Positions 23,156 to 35,545 of a stretch of 64,000 bases of DNA are shown here, piece after piece. Location: assembly GCA_027382625.1 (NCBI GenBank), contig JAJKFJ010022847.1, forward strand, positions 99,177-163,176, written 5' to 3'. Position 1 is the first letter of the stretch; each line of letters starts with the position of its first letter. The position numbers and the translations under genes are program-made. The DNA comes from Tetmemena sp. SeJ-2015. Taxonomy: Eukaryota > Ciliophora > Spirotrichea > Sporadotrichida > Oxytrichidae. Below the pieces are notes generated by a model. The model made no database searches and was not told where the DNA came from. It saw only the letters and a list, made by a program, of their open reading frames with translations.

Positions 23156-23624
23156 TTTTATACTTTTAAAATTGAACAGATTAAAAAATCAACTATAAAA
23201 AATAAAAAATATGGAACACTTATAAATACCATTCTTCATCTCTAGACGTTATCATCCTTCAGTGTTTTTTTTTACTCCTTCAACTCCTACAATTAAAAAA
23301 ATCGTTATTTTTGTTAAGTTTGCTATATTACAGCGTTATTAGCTTGCCTTCAATTGATTAAAAGGAAAAATAGAAATTAAATATGACCCTTTGAGTGGCC
23401 AAATTATTCTCTTTTGGGCTAAAGCAAAACGAAAAGACTGTTTACTTTATATTTAATCCAATTTTGTGTCTAAGCATGGACAATTGCAATCTCATGGATT
23501 TGAGGTAACATTTACCAGTAGCAATCTCTATTTTAATACACCTTTGCGCGATTCCTTATTTAAAAGCCTATTGATGTCTTCATATCTTATTTAAAAAAAA
23601 TTGTATGACTTATCTCAAATAAGG
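23156..23624. other. AT-rich gap: large IES or intergenic spacer
   Basis: About 470 bp with no convincing frame between two Ser/Asn/Gln-rich coding stretches. The coding flanks lack a stop on the left and an ATG on the right, which favours an IES in one gene, but no pointer was identified. Confidence 0.4.
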
Positions 23625-25472
23625 AATGTTATTGCAAGCTGAGGAGAAGTTTCACTGATTTGAGTGATAATCACTATAGAGCTTAGACAAGCACCCATGA
23701 TTATGTAAATCAATTTCGATTTGATTATGATCGGCCTGAGCACTCTTTAAAATCTTAATTTATTAATTTTGAACAGAAATCAAATAAAGAACGATATCAG
23801 TAGCTTAAGAGATCAAATTATCCAATTAGAAGGAATCATCATGCATAAACAGAACCTATTAGAACAAATTCAAATCGATAAAGATCCTCAGCAAGATGAA
23901 CAATAAACTGCAAAGTTAAAGCTAAAGAACCAAGTTATAAAATAACTTTTGAGTTGTTCTAATATCCAGAGCTCTTCAAGATCTTTAAAAACTAGTCCTA
24001 GACTTTATGACAATAAGAAAAAAGCAGAGAGCAAGAAAACTCTCTCACTCCCCTTTAACTTTAATACTTCTAAGACAATAGAAGAGTAAAGCAAGACATA
24101 AAAGAGCTCCTCAAATTAAGATGAGAAATTTTTATAGGGCTCACAGTACCAAAATAAACCAGGTTTGAATAGCGAATCTCACACCTCAACTAATTTTTTT
24201 ATCTTTAAACCAGTATCTTACTTTAAAAATTAAGCCATGTTGCTAAAAGCAAACTGCAAACATCTTTCTAATCTCAAAGAAACATCACTTCGCCTAGATA
24301 GTAGACAATGTTGCAAAGTTAAAATGGAACAAAGAAGAAATTATTTACTGCCAAAGTTTCTCCAAGAGCTATAAAGACTGTAGTATCTCAACCAATATCT
24401 AGCACTTCTAATGTCTTCTTTGAATTTTAAGTTAATTTGATTCGAGATAAAAGGAAAAGAAAAGTTTCATAAGAGAGTAAAGTCGGGTATTATAAGCCCA
24501 AGAGATGCCTTACCTGCAAAATAGTTAAGCAAAAACATATACCTAAATAATTAGCAATTAGATCTTTCAGATTAAAATGAAGCGAAATTTGAGCCCTAGA
24601 CTTAGGAGTTAATTTAGATAAACGCCATTGATACTAAATAAACGAAGTCTAAAATAGATAACTCTCAATCTTATGACAAAGAGACTAATTAATTGATTTC
24701 ACTGACATCTACTACATCACAATAGAACTTAATTTACCTTTTCTTGTTATATAAAAATATGATGGAAGTAAAAAGAATACGAGAAAGACCTTAAGTCCAG
24801 AGCAGATTCACTACACTTATTCCTCAAGCAGTTAAAGTTTTACCACAACATTTAATAACCCAACTTATCCAGCGGCCAATTAAAATATCATAGTTAATCC
24901 GAGAGGCAATTAAAAGATAGACTTGTCAACTTCCTCTGTCTTCTCTGATTCTCAAAGTCTTAAGAGCAGCTTAATGATGGGCTCAAAGCCAAAAAATGAT
25001 ATCAAAGCAGATTATTCGTCCAATATCAAGAGTTTAATTAACAATGAAACGAATATGAGCTAAAAGGAAGCAGTTCAAAATGGCTCTATCTCTTAGAGAG
25101 GTTAGTTGTATAATTTCGACACTCAACTTTAAGACTTGACTGAACAACTGAGAGATAAGAGCAGGTCTTAGAAGGAAAATTTGTTCCAAATAGGTTAGCC
25201 TTAGTAAAGCAACCGTGCTGCTGGATTGAGCCAGACATTCATATTTAATGAAAGTGGGAAAGTAGGCAAGATTATAGAACCTAGCAAAATTCAAGCACTT
25301 AATCACAGTCAGATCAACTCAAGTAAATAAATAATTAATTGCTCAATTAAATTTCATTTTAGAATAGAAATAGGAACAGCCTTATGGAGTTCTAAGCCAA
25401 AGAAAGCAGTCTGTCAATTCTAATTAAAAAAGTTTTATTGAAAGAGCTTATCATAGAGAAACTTTTATATGA
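23625..25472 (+). CDS. Unknown low-complexity protein with short coiled coil
   Basis: The frame opens as LRRSFTDLSDNHYRAQ without an obvious ATG, then a short coiled coil NDISSLRDQIIQLEGIIMHK (about 23790), Ser/Thr/Asn-rich sequence, KRCLTCKIVKQKHIPK (a lone CX2C), and a long clean frame from 24790 to 25320 (LSPEQIHYTYSSSSQSF, then LTEQLRDKSRSQKENLFQ). A GT-AG intron near 25324-25363 leads to a basic end stopping at TGA 25470-25472. No known domain. It is probably the 3' part of the gene starting at 20596, given similar composition and lack of its own start; otherwise a separate gene with its start hidden in a neighbouring MDS. Confidence 0.42.
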
Positions 25473-25784
25473 AATTAATAAATCATTTTCCATCATTGCT
25501 AAATTAAATTTGATTCATAGCTAACCAGATTTCTTTAATTGAAAATAATTAGCTAATAATTATATCTGTTGAGAAATTTATATGTCTAAATAATATGAAA
25601 ATGCTGTCTCAAGAGGTATTTAAAATAAATTAAAATTTCTCTAAAAACAAATATAAATTTCCAATAAAGTTGAGTTGATGTTTATATAATTGAAATAAGT
25701 GCGATATAGTTATTGTCTCTTTGACTGAGTACTTTTGCTAATTCATAAATTATGAAATTAGGGTAAATAATTATTTTAAAAATA
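25473..25784. other. AT-rich convergent spacer
   Basis: About 310 bp between two convergent genes; no frame or repeat seen. Confidence 0.5.
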
Positions 25785-28700
25785 TCATTGGCATTGATTT
25801 AGTATTTCAAACATTTTATCTTTTAAAGAAACAACCGATGGAAAAAATATTATAAAGTATCTTCTCTCTTCATATGCGCTAAGACTGCTTTCAACTGCGT
25901 CTTTTTCTTTCCTCATTTAGTCAAGCTTTTGTCTGAGCTCATGCAAACTTTGTTTCACAAGGTTCTAAATTAGAATTATCAACAAATGGTGTCCAAAATT
26001 ATGTTTATTTATGCTTTAATTTAAGTTTTAATTTGATATAATTACTGAAGTGAATTGAGTAGATTGCGAGGGGCCACTTGGCTGCTAAGATCTGTTTGCG
26101 GGTGCGCCTTAACCGACACTGCTATTCTACAGATAGCCAAAAGATTATAAATGATAATTTAAATTCAACTAATTTAACATAAAGAGTTGCTGTTATTGAG
26201 GTTGGATGAGGGACTCATTTGCCCAAAGCTATACTGGTTAATTTTAATGGATATTACCTTGGGTTATAAAAGTTAGTTGCTTTTGTGGTATGGTCATCTT
26301 TCTTGGGAGAGAAATAGTCAGCAACAGGAGGCTTTGAGTTTTAAAGTGAGTTCTAGACAATTGGGTTATTGGCTATACCAAGCACATTTGCAATTCTTTC
26401 GCAGCTCTCTTTAACCTTTCTGTAGTTGATATCAATCAGCTCTTGCTTTGTCATTGACGGCTGTTGAGGTTGATATGTCTAGGTCTACCCAAGGGAAGAA
26501 GGCTTATAGTTGCTATTTAGATTGGCCAACGGCGGGTATTAGGCTAGAGCTGAATCTCTGAGTGGTGATTAAGAGGCCTGGGGCTAATGGTGCAATCTTA
26601 AAGGAGAGTAATCATTGACCCCATGAGGCTACGTTATGTGAGGGGGGTTATGGAAAGAAGGCTAAGTGAGAGTGGTCTGGTTTGGATAAACGATAGTACT
26701 ATTGTTTATTCCCAATCCTTAGAGGTTGTGGAATGGAGCTCTTGCGAATGAATTATTCATTCCCGATTCTATGAAAATCAAAATTGAGTATATAATAAAC
26801 TATGGAGGGCTAAGCTGCTTATTATTCTAGCTTCTCTAATTCTTTCATCATGTTATATTTTCCTATTCCTCGATTAGCAGGATCAGGAGGTAACTGCTGG
26901 AAGAGACTCTCTCTCGCTTCATTATAAGCTGGAGGTCTGTTCTCATCTTGAATCCCTTGATTATGTCCATTCAATTATAGTCTTCTATTAAACAAGTTTA
27001 TGATCTTAATACTATTAGATTAGGTGGAGCTCCACCTAGTGCTCTTCTAAGTTTAGCAGGTGATTCACTTCTCTGGAGAGCCTGTAAAGTTCTTTCCTTA
27101 TACTCTGTAGCTCTTTGATAGATGTGATCGTTCATCTTTTCAACTAGCTTTCTATTTTTCATCTCAAGCTCCTCAATTATCTTTCTAAGTTCACTTCCCT
27201 CATCCTTCACTCTCTCTACCAAATCTTTCCACTAGCAAATTTCTTGGTTCAAAGCTCCTATCTCCAATTATCTATCTTAAAGCTAACTGTAGTAGTTTTC
27301 ACCTTGGTACTTCAAATCCTTAATCTAAGCTTATGCTGAAAGCAACTCTTAATTATCTACTGCTCTTTTATCTTAAATGTTGTCTTTAAAGCGCTCTACT
27401 TCATCAGCTTAGATTAACAAATTTATAGTTTGAGTCACAAAATTTTATAAGCTAACTGACTTAGAGCTTCTTCAGCTCTATGTCTTTAGTCATTGCTTAG
27501 CTGTAACTCCTTCCTTAGCTCTTCTGATCTTTGATGCTCTCTCATCAAGTCCTATCTCATTGCGTCTGCCTCTTGTCTTAGGGAGTCTGTTACTCTATAA
27601 AATTTTAGCGAAATCAAACACACACTCTATGTTTGTCATTAATCTCGTCTTTGATAATTGAGTTCTGTCTTTCGAGTTCATTATTGATGTGCCTCAAATC
27701 CTCATTATCTTTTTATAGCTTCACCATCTGCTCTCTTGTTTATTGATACTCAAGTAAGCTGCGATTAGCATCTCTGCTCAAATCCTCTTGCATGGCCTCT
27801 TTACTTCTTTTGAGGTCTCTAATCTCTCTTTCAGCATCCTAGAGCTGTCTTCTCAGATTTTCATTGTCTGATTCGACTACTCTACGATTCGCCACTTCCG
27901 AACTCAGAGCTTGCTACAGAGAATCGTTTTCTCTCTTCAAAGATTAAGCATACTAATCATGAGGCTGACTATCTTTGAGTATTTTAATTAAATTGTATCA
28001 TGGTTGATTGTAGATATGGTGGGCTATGCATGTCTATTTGGAGTATACTGATTTGGAACCACAACTGGACGTTTCAATGAGTTCTGCTTGTTTGATTATT
28101 TCTAAATATAAGCATGGTATTTAATTGATGAGTAGTTGTTTTTGGACTTTCCTGGAGAGTTCCTAAGTGGAGTGTAGTTAGCATTAAACTCAGAGGGGAT
28201 GTTCTAAATTAAGATTAAATAGACATTATAAAAGTATATCACATTGACTATTCTCATGATTTTGTTTAACGTGAGACTATGTCAAGAAACTGCTATTTGT
28301 ATTCCCATTTGAAAGAGAAGACTAATTCAAATGATTGGTGTTGCTCTGGGCACCCGGCTTGGAGGCAGATTTAGTACTACTCTGCTATCTAGGTCGTGAA
28401 GACTGTCTTAATGCGCTCTTTTGAGTAGATGGCTTTGCAGCGGATAGCCTTTCGTTGTTCGAAGTTACAGTATCATAATCTTTCTTAAAATCATAGAATG
28501 AAAACTTAATAGATTGTGCTTTCCTGGAAGCAAGAGTGCCTCCTGATTTGCCTCTTGAGTGATCCCTTTATGCGCTGCCGAATTTCGCAGTTGACCTAAT
28601 GCTGCTTTTCTTTTGATCTTTGATTGGGAGTGTTAAACCTAGAGCAACCAAGTAATCTCTTCCACAAGCTATTTTAAATAGTGTCACATTTTTAACTTTA

Positions 28701-30263
28701 ATCAACAATCATTTGCTTTTAAGGAATAAAGTTATTATTTAGCTTTAATATTACCTATTTAAGTGACTCTCTTGCCATCAAGAGCTTCAATTCTATGTGG
28801 AGTAGTTCTCTGTATGCAGTCTCTGTGCCCTAGCTGTCCAAAATCGTTTGTACCCCAAGTATATACGGAGCCTTAACGAGTTAGTACAGTCACGAACCCA
28901 CTCTTTCCTAATTCAAAAGTTGCTAAGTCAAGGTTCTAAACACTCTTCACTCTATGAGGAGTGAAGAAGTTTCCAAAAGTCCCGCATCCCCACAGATAAA
29001 GCTGATTATCTACTGAGAGTGATGCAGAAAATGCACCTGCTCTAATTTTGCTCATCTTGATAAAGGTAAGCTCTTGCAGTAAGACAGGGATGTTTGATCC
29101 TCTCTAAATAAATATAAAAAGGGAGAATTAATGTTCTTTTTTTACTAGTTACTTTATCCTGTGCCTAGCTATCCTCTTGAATTTGAACCCATTGTAAAAA
29201 TTTCTCCGTTTCTTGACAAAACAACTGTGTGCTCTTCACCACAAGCTACTTCCTGAACTTTTTCAGGGATCTTAGAAATGAAAAAGGGAGTTAATTCATC
29301 TGAGAAAGCCATATTTCCAAGCTGCCCTTAATCTCCCTTGCCACACATGAAAAGTCTCCCAATTTCTATAATATTTTAATTAAGCATCGCGAGTTTAGGT
29401 AAAGTATAATTTCAATACTTACCATCAACGAAGCCAGAATGAAAAGACCCTGCACTTATCTGCTTTATAAAAGGCTTCTAGTAGTCGTCAAACTTTACTT
29501 GTTTCGGTGCCCACAAAATATTCTACTAGAAAGGCTTGTTGCCTATTCCGCACTATCCGTTTTCATTGTTTCCCCAACTGTACACCTCACCATTTCCTAA
29601 ATATTAGATCAGCCTCCGAGCTAGCCTTAGTTAGATTATGCTTACTTAGAAGTGCAATGGTATGGTTGTCTCCGCAAGATAATTAAATAGGTTTTTGATT
29701 AACTAGACCCTCTACAAGTACTGGAGAAGACTTAGATTGAATGTATGGGTCGTCTATTCCTAGCTGTCCATGAGAATTAGAACCCATAGAATACACCAAT
29801 TAGGAACCTAAATATTGGTTTAGAATAAAAATTGATCAACAATCGGTCAGTAGTTTCATTATAAGAAACATTTAAACAATTCGAGCTTAAGTTGCTACTT
29901 CTTTTTATTGTAAATAATGTACTTACTTGTAATAAACAATGAATGAGAAGATCCGCAAGCAACTTAATTGATTGGAATGTTATAGGAGCAGAACCTGGGA
30001 ACCATATGAAATTACTTTTGAGACGACAGTTGCTTTCCCAAGCCTAGTTGTCCATGCTTATCAGATCCCCATGTATATTTAATTAAAATTCATGAGAATA
30101 CTTCAGTGTAATCATGAGAACCTTTGGAGTTATCATGTGTATTGGATGTCTGTTTATCTTCACCTCCTCTAGAGCTATCTATTCTCTATAACTAGAATCT
30201 GGAGCCGCTGCTGTTGTCTCTCAAAGCTGCGGTGCCCGTTGATTGATACATGTTATTATCCAT
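25785..30263 (-). CDS. RCC1-repeat propeller fused to a long coiled coil
   Basis: Start ATG at 30263-30261. RCC1 repeats run 30090-28620: EVYTWGSDKHGQLGLG, LVYSMGSNSHGQLGID, EVYSWGNNENGQCGIG, RLFMCGKGDQGQLGN, EIFTMGSNSRGQLGTG, LYLWGCGTFGNFF, SVYTWGTNDFGQLGHRD, each with the CGxxHT-type return strand (ACGEEHTVVLS), which makes about seven blades. Several GT-AG introns separate them. A Ser-rich linker leads into a long coiled coil (27960-27000: LRRQLQDAEREIRDLKRSKE and similar heptads), a Pro/Gln/Asn-rich stretch and a final helix, stopping at TGA 25787-25785. No stop occurs between the RCC1 part and the coil, so I treat them as one gene; an alternative start for the coil part is at 28257. RCC1 propellers act as GEFs or scaffolds; the substrate here is unknown. 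Confidence 0.7.
26769..26799. other. IES, 31 bp, pointer CTATG
   Basis: CTATG at 26769-26773 and 26800-26804. On the minus strand excision joins EQQAAQPSIE to SGMNNSFARAPFHN, moving the frame by one to the only long open reading. Confidence 0.75.
27592..27623. other. IES, 32 bp, pointer ACTCTA
   Basis: ACTCTA at 27592-27597 and 27624-27629. Excision joins two coiled-coil segments (KDEINDKHR and VTDSLRQEADAMRQD) in one heptad register. Confidence 0.78.
30079..30099. other. Micro-IES, 21 bp, pointer AT, contains TGA
   Basis: The first RCC1 blade reads DYTEVFS-TGA-ILIKYTWG unspliced. Removing 21 bp between AT dinucleotides gives EVYTWGSDKHGQLG, the canonical RCC1 motif. The 2-bp pointer is weak alone; the motif is the evidence. 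Confidence 0.6.
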
Positions 30264-30683
30264 TTTATTTCAGTTGAAAATTAAATTTTCAAGTTTGTTG
30301 CTACTTCGCTAAAATCAATTAAAAATTTTCAACTACCGTCAAAACTTATTTTAACTGTTAATAAATATCTACTGAAGTAAGATCAAAAGTAATTTTTATA
30401 TCATATTTCTCCGAGTTTTTTTTTAGAAACAAAATTAAAATAATAATTTAAATTTAAGAAAAAAAGATTTCTCCTTATATAGAGCTTTTATTAAGCGTTA
30501 GAATTAAAGATTTCACTTAAAATAATTCTATATCTTTTTTAGGAATTCAGGATTTCTTATATATAAAGATCGAGAAATAATTCCATTCACGAGTAATTGA
30601 ATAGTGTGAATGGGTAGTTCAATGATATAATAAAAAATCGAAGATTTTAAGTAAGTTTAGGATAATTAAAAAGTCGATTTAAT
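30264..30683. other. AT-rich divergent spacer
   Basis: About 420 bp between the divergent starts of the RCC1 gene and the next gene. Strongly AT-rich; no specific promoter motif can be named. Confidence 0.55.
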
Positions 30684-33642
30684 ATGTCTGACGACCTTGT
30701 GCAAGAGCTAATTTCAGATCTCAGTGTCTAGAGATAGATTAACTCTGATTTACAGTCAGAGAACGATAACCTCAAATAAGCTAACGAGGTTTTTTATTTT
30801 CATTTTTAAAGAGGAATTAACCAAAAGAGTCAAGGAACTTGAAATTAGAGTACAGTTGCTTGAATCAAAGAATCAGCTGCCTTCCAGTAGCCAAAACTCA
30901 GTCAATGCAGAAGAGATTTAATAGCCAATTTAGAATTTAGTCGAAGAATTGAAAACTGAGGAAAAAGATATACCCTCTGAGGAAAATAATGAAGTTGCAA
31001 TTCCTGAATAGAAACAATAGTCTTATTTTAGTTCCCAACCTTTTTTAGTTCTTTTGTTGTTAAATAAGAAGAAGAAAATAAGATATAGAAGTAGAGTGAC
31101 TAAGCCACACCAGATGATGAAGAATCTGTAGAATTGACTATCACCTATTTCTCAGAAAAGCCTTTACCAGAAGATGAGGATGTTCTAATAATGGGAGAGT
31201 TCAATAATTGGTTCCCAGAGGTAATGACTAGACTCTTTGGAGTATAGTTTGAGCACAAAGTAACTGTCCCCTCAGGATATAAGTACCGCTATTAATTCTT
31301 AGTTGATGGAGAGATAACAATCGACCCAAACTAATAGCTCAAGATAGAAGTTAATTGCGGAAGTAGAATAACTTAATACAAGTTCTTTTTTATTTCACTG
31401 ACTCGTTTTATGAGGGGGGGGAGTAGTAGTAGTAGTAGTACAGCACTAGTGCCAGAAGACGAGTCAGTGAATTCTTAATTAAAGTCCAATCACTCTTCCA
31501 ACTCTGATCACATTAAAAATTAATCGCCAGCCACTCCAATGTCTTAAAAATTAATCAAACACTTTTTAATTAAAGGTGGCTGCCACCTCGACTTAGAATA
31601 ATTAAGATCTCTAATTATCAAAAAACATTCTTAAAACAAACATGGAGTTGACTTTCACTTCCTCCAAGAGTTCCTTGAGCTTTATTCATATATCTTATCA
31701 CTTGCATTCATTTATCTCTGCTTTCTACAACCTACCTAATTAACGACAATCGTAACCTATAAGAAAGCTCAGAGAGCAAGCTTGGCAGAGTAACCAACTA
31801 TTCTTATGCAATTAAGAAGGTACAGAAAGAAGTTGCGCCATCCATTTCAGCTATGGAACAGCTTAGTTTCGAAAAAATGCCTTCTTATATCCACCCATCA
31901 ATGAAAGAGATGTATAAGGAATAGTATTCTTAACTCAGGAAGAATGTCACCTTAAGAAAGGATTAGGACTCAAGAGCACTCACTAAGGAGGAATTAGAGG
32001 AGGAGTTTTAAGATCAAGTCAAGTTGGAAAGCTTATAGAGATACATGAAGAGAGTTAAATACCTTATTGAAAAATTACCAAGGCTGAGAGAAATGCTTAA
32101 CTTGGCAGAGACAATTAATGATTAAAGCTAGATAAATGAGACAAAGGAGGAAATGAAGGAATCTGATGCAGAATATCAAGCTGTAACTTAGAAAATTTAA
32201 ACCATCACCAAAGGTAGATACGCATATGGCTTAGAGAAGCAGAACACTTATATAATTAGAGAATATAGACCTTATAAATAGAATATCTTAATTTTTAACC
32301 TTTCAGTAATGAGCTAATTTTGAAGAGATTATTTGATGATAGCTCGATCTTACTAGATGATAGACAAGGATTAAATATAAATTTAGTGTCCGCTAATGAG
32401 TCTAGCTTCTTTGCAGGGTACTCACTCTATTCTTTGCAAGATGAGAATGATATAAAGAGAGAGATCTTGAATTAAAAAGAACACAGTTTCAATGTTAAGT
32501 ACTAGCTTTTCCCGACTGAAGATGATAAGGTTGAGTGTATGCCCTTGGAAATATACCCATCAGGCTTGCCAGTTAATGACTATGAGATTAAGTACAGCAA
32601 GGATCAGGGAAAGATTACGGAGGTAGTTCATAAGCAGTATGGGCCAGTTAAGTTTAATGCCTTCCATGTTGATGAAGAGTGTGGCTATGTAAGAGGAAGT
32701 GTAGTGAAGATATACACAGCCGAGTATTCTCCAACTGTCTTTAACATTTTGCATGTACATGTGAACGATACTAGCGAGGAGGTGGTATTAGAAGTTGATT
32801 ACATCGATGATAATTAGACGATTGACGATTTCAAGGAATTCAAAGTTGATTAAGCAGGCAGAGTTCTAAGATATAGGGTTTTAGTGAAGGATTAAAAGAT
32901 AGCTACGATATTGTATAACCCTGGCTATGGCGATATTGAGTAAATTCCTTTTGAAGAAATAAGATTAGAGAAGAGTCAGCTTTGGACTGCTCAGCCTTCA
33001 AGGAATTTCAACTACTCTCCTCTACCCATGCTCGTTGAAATAGAAAGAATTCCAGAAAGTATGATGGCTAGTCTTGACAAGAAAAAGCTAAACTCTTTAG
33101 TCTAAGGTTACGTTAAGAATAACATGAATGGTTAGTAAATAACCTAATATCTTGAAATGTTAAGTTAAAATTAGTGTGGAGATAGATGCTTCGAGCGATT
33201 ACCAGGATATTTAGATGTTATAATCCACTCTTAAGACTCATGCTAGTCTTTAGTAGAAGAAGAGTTGAAATTAGCAATTCCTGTATGCTGCCTAGCGTAG
33301 CCCGAAGAATTCACTCTTGCCTTATACCACTCTCTACTAGAGCTAAGATCAAAGCAAAAGAATGATGGCATTCATCAGGCTTTGAAATAATTTGACGAAT
33401 TACTTCATAAGTATAATGAAACTTAAGCCTAAATATTGTCTGATAAAACTGAGATAGAAAATTTCTTCACTTAATATCAGCAACTAAAGAGTGAACTGGA
33501 ATAAAAAGTTGAAAGTGCTGATGAAAAGATTCAGGATGATATTTAACTTAGAGTCTAGATTAAGGATGTCATGCAAAGAAGCGAAGTTATAGAGCGTAAA
33601 CTTACCTCTGAGCTAAGAGCAGCCAGACTTAGAAGAAAATGA
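30684..33642 (+). CDS. Glycogen-binding (AMPK-beta/CBM48-like) coiled-coil protein
   Basis: ATG at 30684 begins MSDDLVQELISDLSVQRQ with an N-terminal coiled coil (EELTKRVKELEIRVQLLES). At about 31140-31330 lies a CBM48/AMPK-beta-type fold: ITYFSEKPLPEDEDVLIM, GEFNNWFPEVMTR, then YKYRYQFLVDGEITIDPNQ. The Gly-Glu-Phe-Asn-x-Trp and Tyr-x-Phe-x-Val-Asp-Gly positions fit starch/glycogen-binding modules. An (AGT)n serine run follows, then coiled coil (31750-32230) and a long uninterrupted frame 32295-33642 with another coil, ending in TGA. That C-terminal region resembles no family I can name. A 25-bp IES lies near the start. It may tether something to storage polysaccharide; no catalytic domain is seen. 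Confidence 0.68.
30786..30810. other. IES, 25 bp, pointer GAGG
   Basis: GAGG at 30786-30789 and 30811-30814. Excision joins DNLKQANEE to LTKRVKELEIRVQLL in one coiled coil and fixes the frame. A GT-AG intron at this place would break the frame. Confidence 0.68.
31423..31441. repeat. (AGT)n trinucleotide repeat coding serine
   Basis: Six AGT units follow a run of G in frame, encoding RGGSSSSSST inside the linker after the carbohydrate-binding module. Likely length-variable. Confidence 0.7.
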
Positions 33643-33744
33643 GAGACTTATTAAAATTATTTTTACGAACATTCTTAAGTTTGATTTCTTCTCGATTTGT
33701 AAAATACAATTCAAAATTATAAACCAAATTATAATTTCTCTGTA

Positions 33745-35232
33745 ATGAACAACTCTTATCATCAAGACTAAAGAGCAAATCAGAAGCAAGGCTTTTCAGT
33801 TCAAGATTCTCGGCCAAGCATGCAGATTCAGCAAGAAGAAGATTTGAACCAAAGTTGCTCCTCTCAAAGACCTTTCTTCAAGACCTTCAAATGCAACTAG
33901 TGCTACTGTAAACTTAAACTATCTCTTTAATATGGCTTAACTCTCTATAGAGCCTGACAGAGCTTCATGTTGGATGGCTGATTGCGGATGTTTTTATTGC
34001 AGCTCATGCTTTTAAAGCTCCTGTAAGAGAAGAGCATCTTGTAAATTGTAATGAGGAAATTGCTGTAGATCAGGATTTTGATTAGTCAGAGAGTTTGATG
34101 TGTGTTTGCTGCCAAAAGTTTTTCAGTTAGGCATTCAACTTACAAAAGAAATAAGATGTAAGTTGAATTAGCTCACCCTTATGATAATGTTTTAGACAGA
34201 TAAAATTCTTTCAACTATAACTGAGCCCTCTCATTTGCTAAACAAGGCTTCTAATGCCATCAAGGTAAGACATTCATTCCATTAGGATAGAGAGCATGTT
34301 TCAATGTCTATTAGTTCCAAGAAAATCAAAATAGGAGGTATGTGAAGGCACTCGAGTAGAGATGTAGAGAATACCACACGGAGAACTAAGAGCTCAAGAA
34401 TAAGCTAAGTCAACTGCAATCCCTTTATGATATATAAGTTATTTGTTCACTTAATTATTAAATGATGCACAACTTGCAAGAAACCAACAGAGAATCTCAG
34501 CCCCTAATCATGCTTTTGTGAATTAAAATACTTTTATTCAACTTTAGCAATATTAGAAGCCTATGTTCGATGACCGATCAGTGAGCTCTATTCCCATCCC
34601 AATTGCTGCTTTTGGCGCTGGACATAATCAAAACCACAAGATGTCTAAGTTTGGAAACAATTTGCAGAATCCGTTTTTAAACCCTGGGTTTGGAGTTGGA
34701 AATCCTCATTAGCATGAAGTTGAGAGCAACAAGCTAAGTGCTTCTTCAAAGTAAATGCAGATCTACACACCAAGTCATTTGCACAACATTAGACCTGATG
34801 GTGGAAGGAGAGACAGACCTAGTTTGATGCAGGCTCAATACGCTATGAAAAAGAATATTGGAGGGTAAGGGGCTTACGGACCTCATTCGAGAGTCAACAG
34901 CGCTCCATCCGTTGCTCCTTCTCAAATTATATGTGCAATATTTATTTAAAAGTAAAATCAAATGTTGAAGGGAGAAAGAGCTCTGGTTGGCAACTCTTTG
35001 TTCAATTTGAGATCTGAGCAGCAGAACTTTAAGAACATTCATGAGAAGAGATATGCTTAATTCTAATACAATTTAAAGTGCATTGAAATGCTTAAGGCTA
35101 TTAGATATATTTTTAAATCATTTGAGATACCTATTTTTTAAGATACAGAATCCCCAAGGGAGATAGATGAATAGACTAGAGCAAAATCCTCAAAGAGCAG
35201 CCAACAACTATAAGCAGCAGCCCAGGTTCTGA
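33745..35232 (+). CDS. RING plus coiled-coil protein, Zip3/HEI10/RNF212-like
   Basis: ATG at 33745 begins MNNSYHQDQRANQKQGF. A RING-like cysteine pattern follows: FKCNQCYC, then (across a micro-IES) YRASCWMADCGCFYCSSCF and (across another) KRRASCNEEIAVDQDF, then MCVCCQKFF. An intron (34158-34195) leads to TDKILSTITEPSHLLNKA, a second intron (34265-34314) to the coiled coil QNRRYVKALEQRCREYHTEN, then an Asn/Gln/Pro-rich tail ending QQPRF-stop at 35230-35232. RING at the N-terminus, short linker, coiled coil and disordered tail is the layout of Zip3/HEI10/RNF212 meiotic crossover E3 ligases. This is inferred from layout only; another RING E3 is possible. A frame change near 35080-35130 indicates one more IES. 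Confidence 0.55.
33949..33958. other. Micro-IES, 10 bp, pointer AGAGC, contains TGA
   Basis: AGAGC at 33949-33953 and 33959-33963. Unspliced, the frame hits TGA after LTLYRA. Deleting 10 bp gives LYRASCWMADCGCFYC, the core of the RING. Confidence 0.68.
34039..34045. other. Micro-IES or tandem duplication, 7 bp, pointer TTGTAA
   Basis: TTGTAA at 34039-34044 and 34046-34051, one base apart. Deleting 7 bp joins KRRASC to NEEIAVDQDFDQSE and avoids a TGA. The smallest case in the window. Confidence 0.55.
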
Positions 35233-35545
35233 GAGTTTTATTTTATAAATCCCATACCAATTCTATGATAATATTTAGAGAGAGAGAATCTATATTAGCA
35301 TTTTTTAATCACTTCACAAATATTTCTGATGGGATAATGTTTAAAGAAGTTTAGTAAAATTAAGGAGTAATTAGGAAAAATTACTTTTGAATAACTGAGA
35401 AAGATTACGAGATATAAATTAAATATTATATCCCATGAGTAATCCCGATCGATAAATCGCATACGTAAACGCCAAAGGAACTTCAATAGAACCAAGCCTC
35501 ACTCAACTTCCTCAAACACTTTGAATATATTTTTTGTTTGATTTT

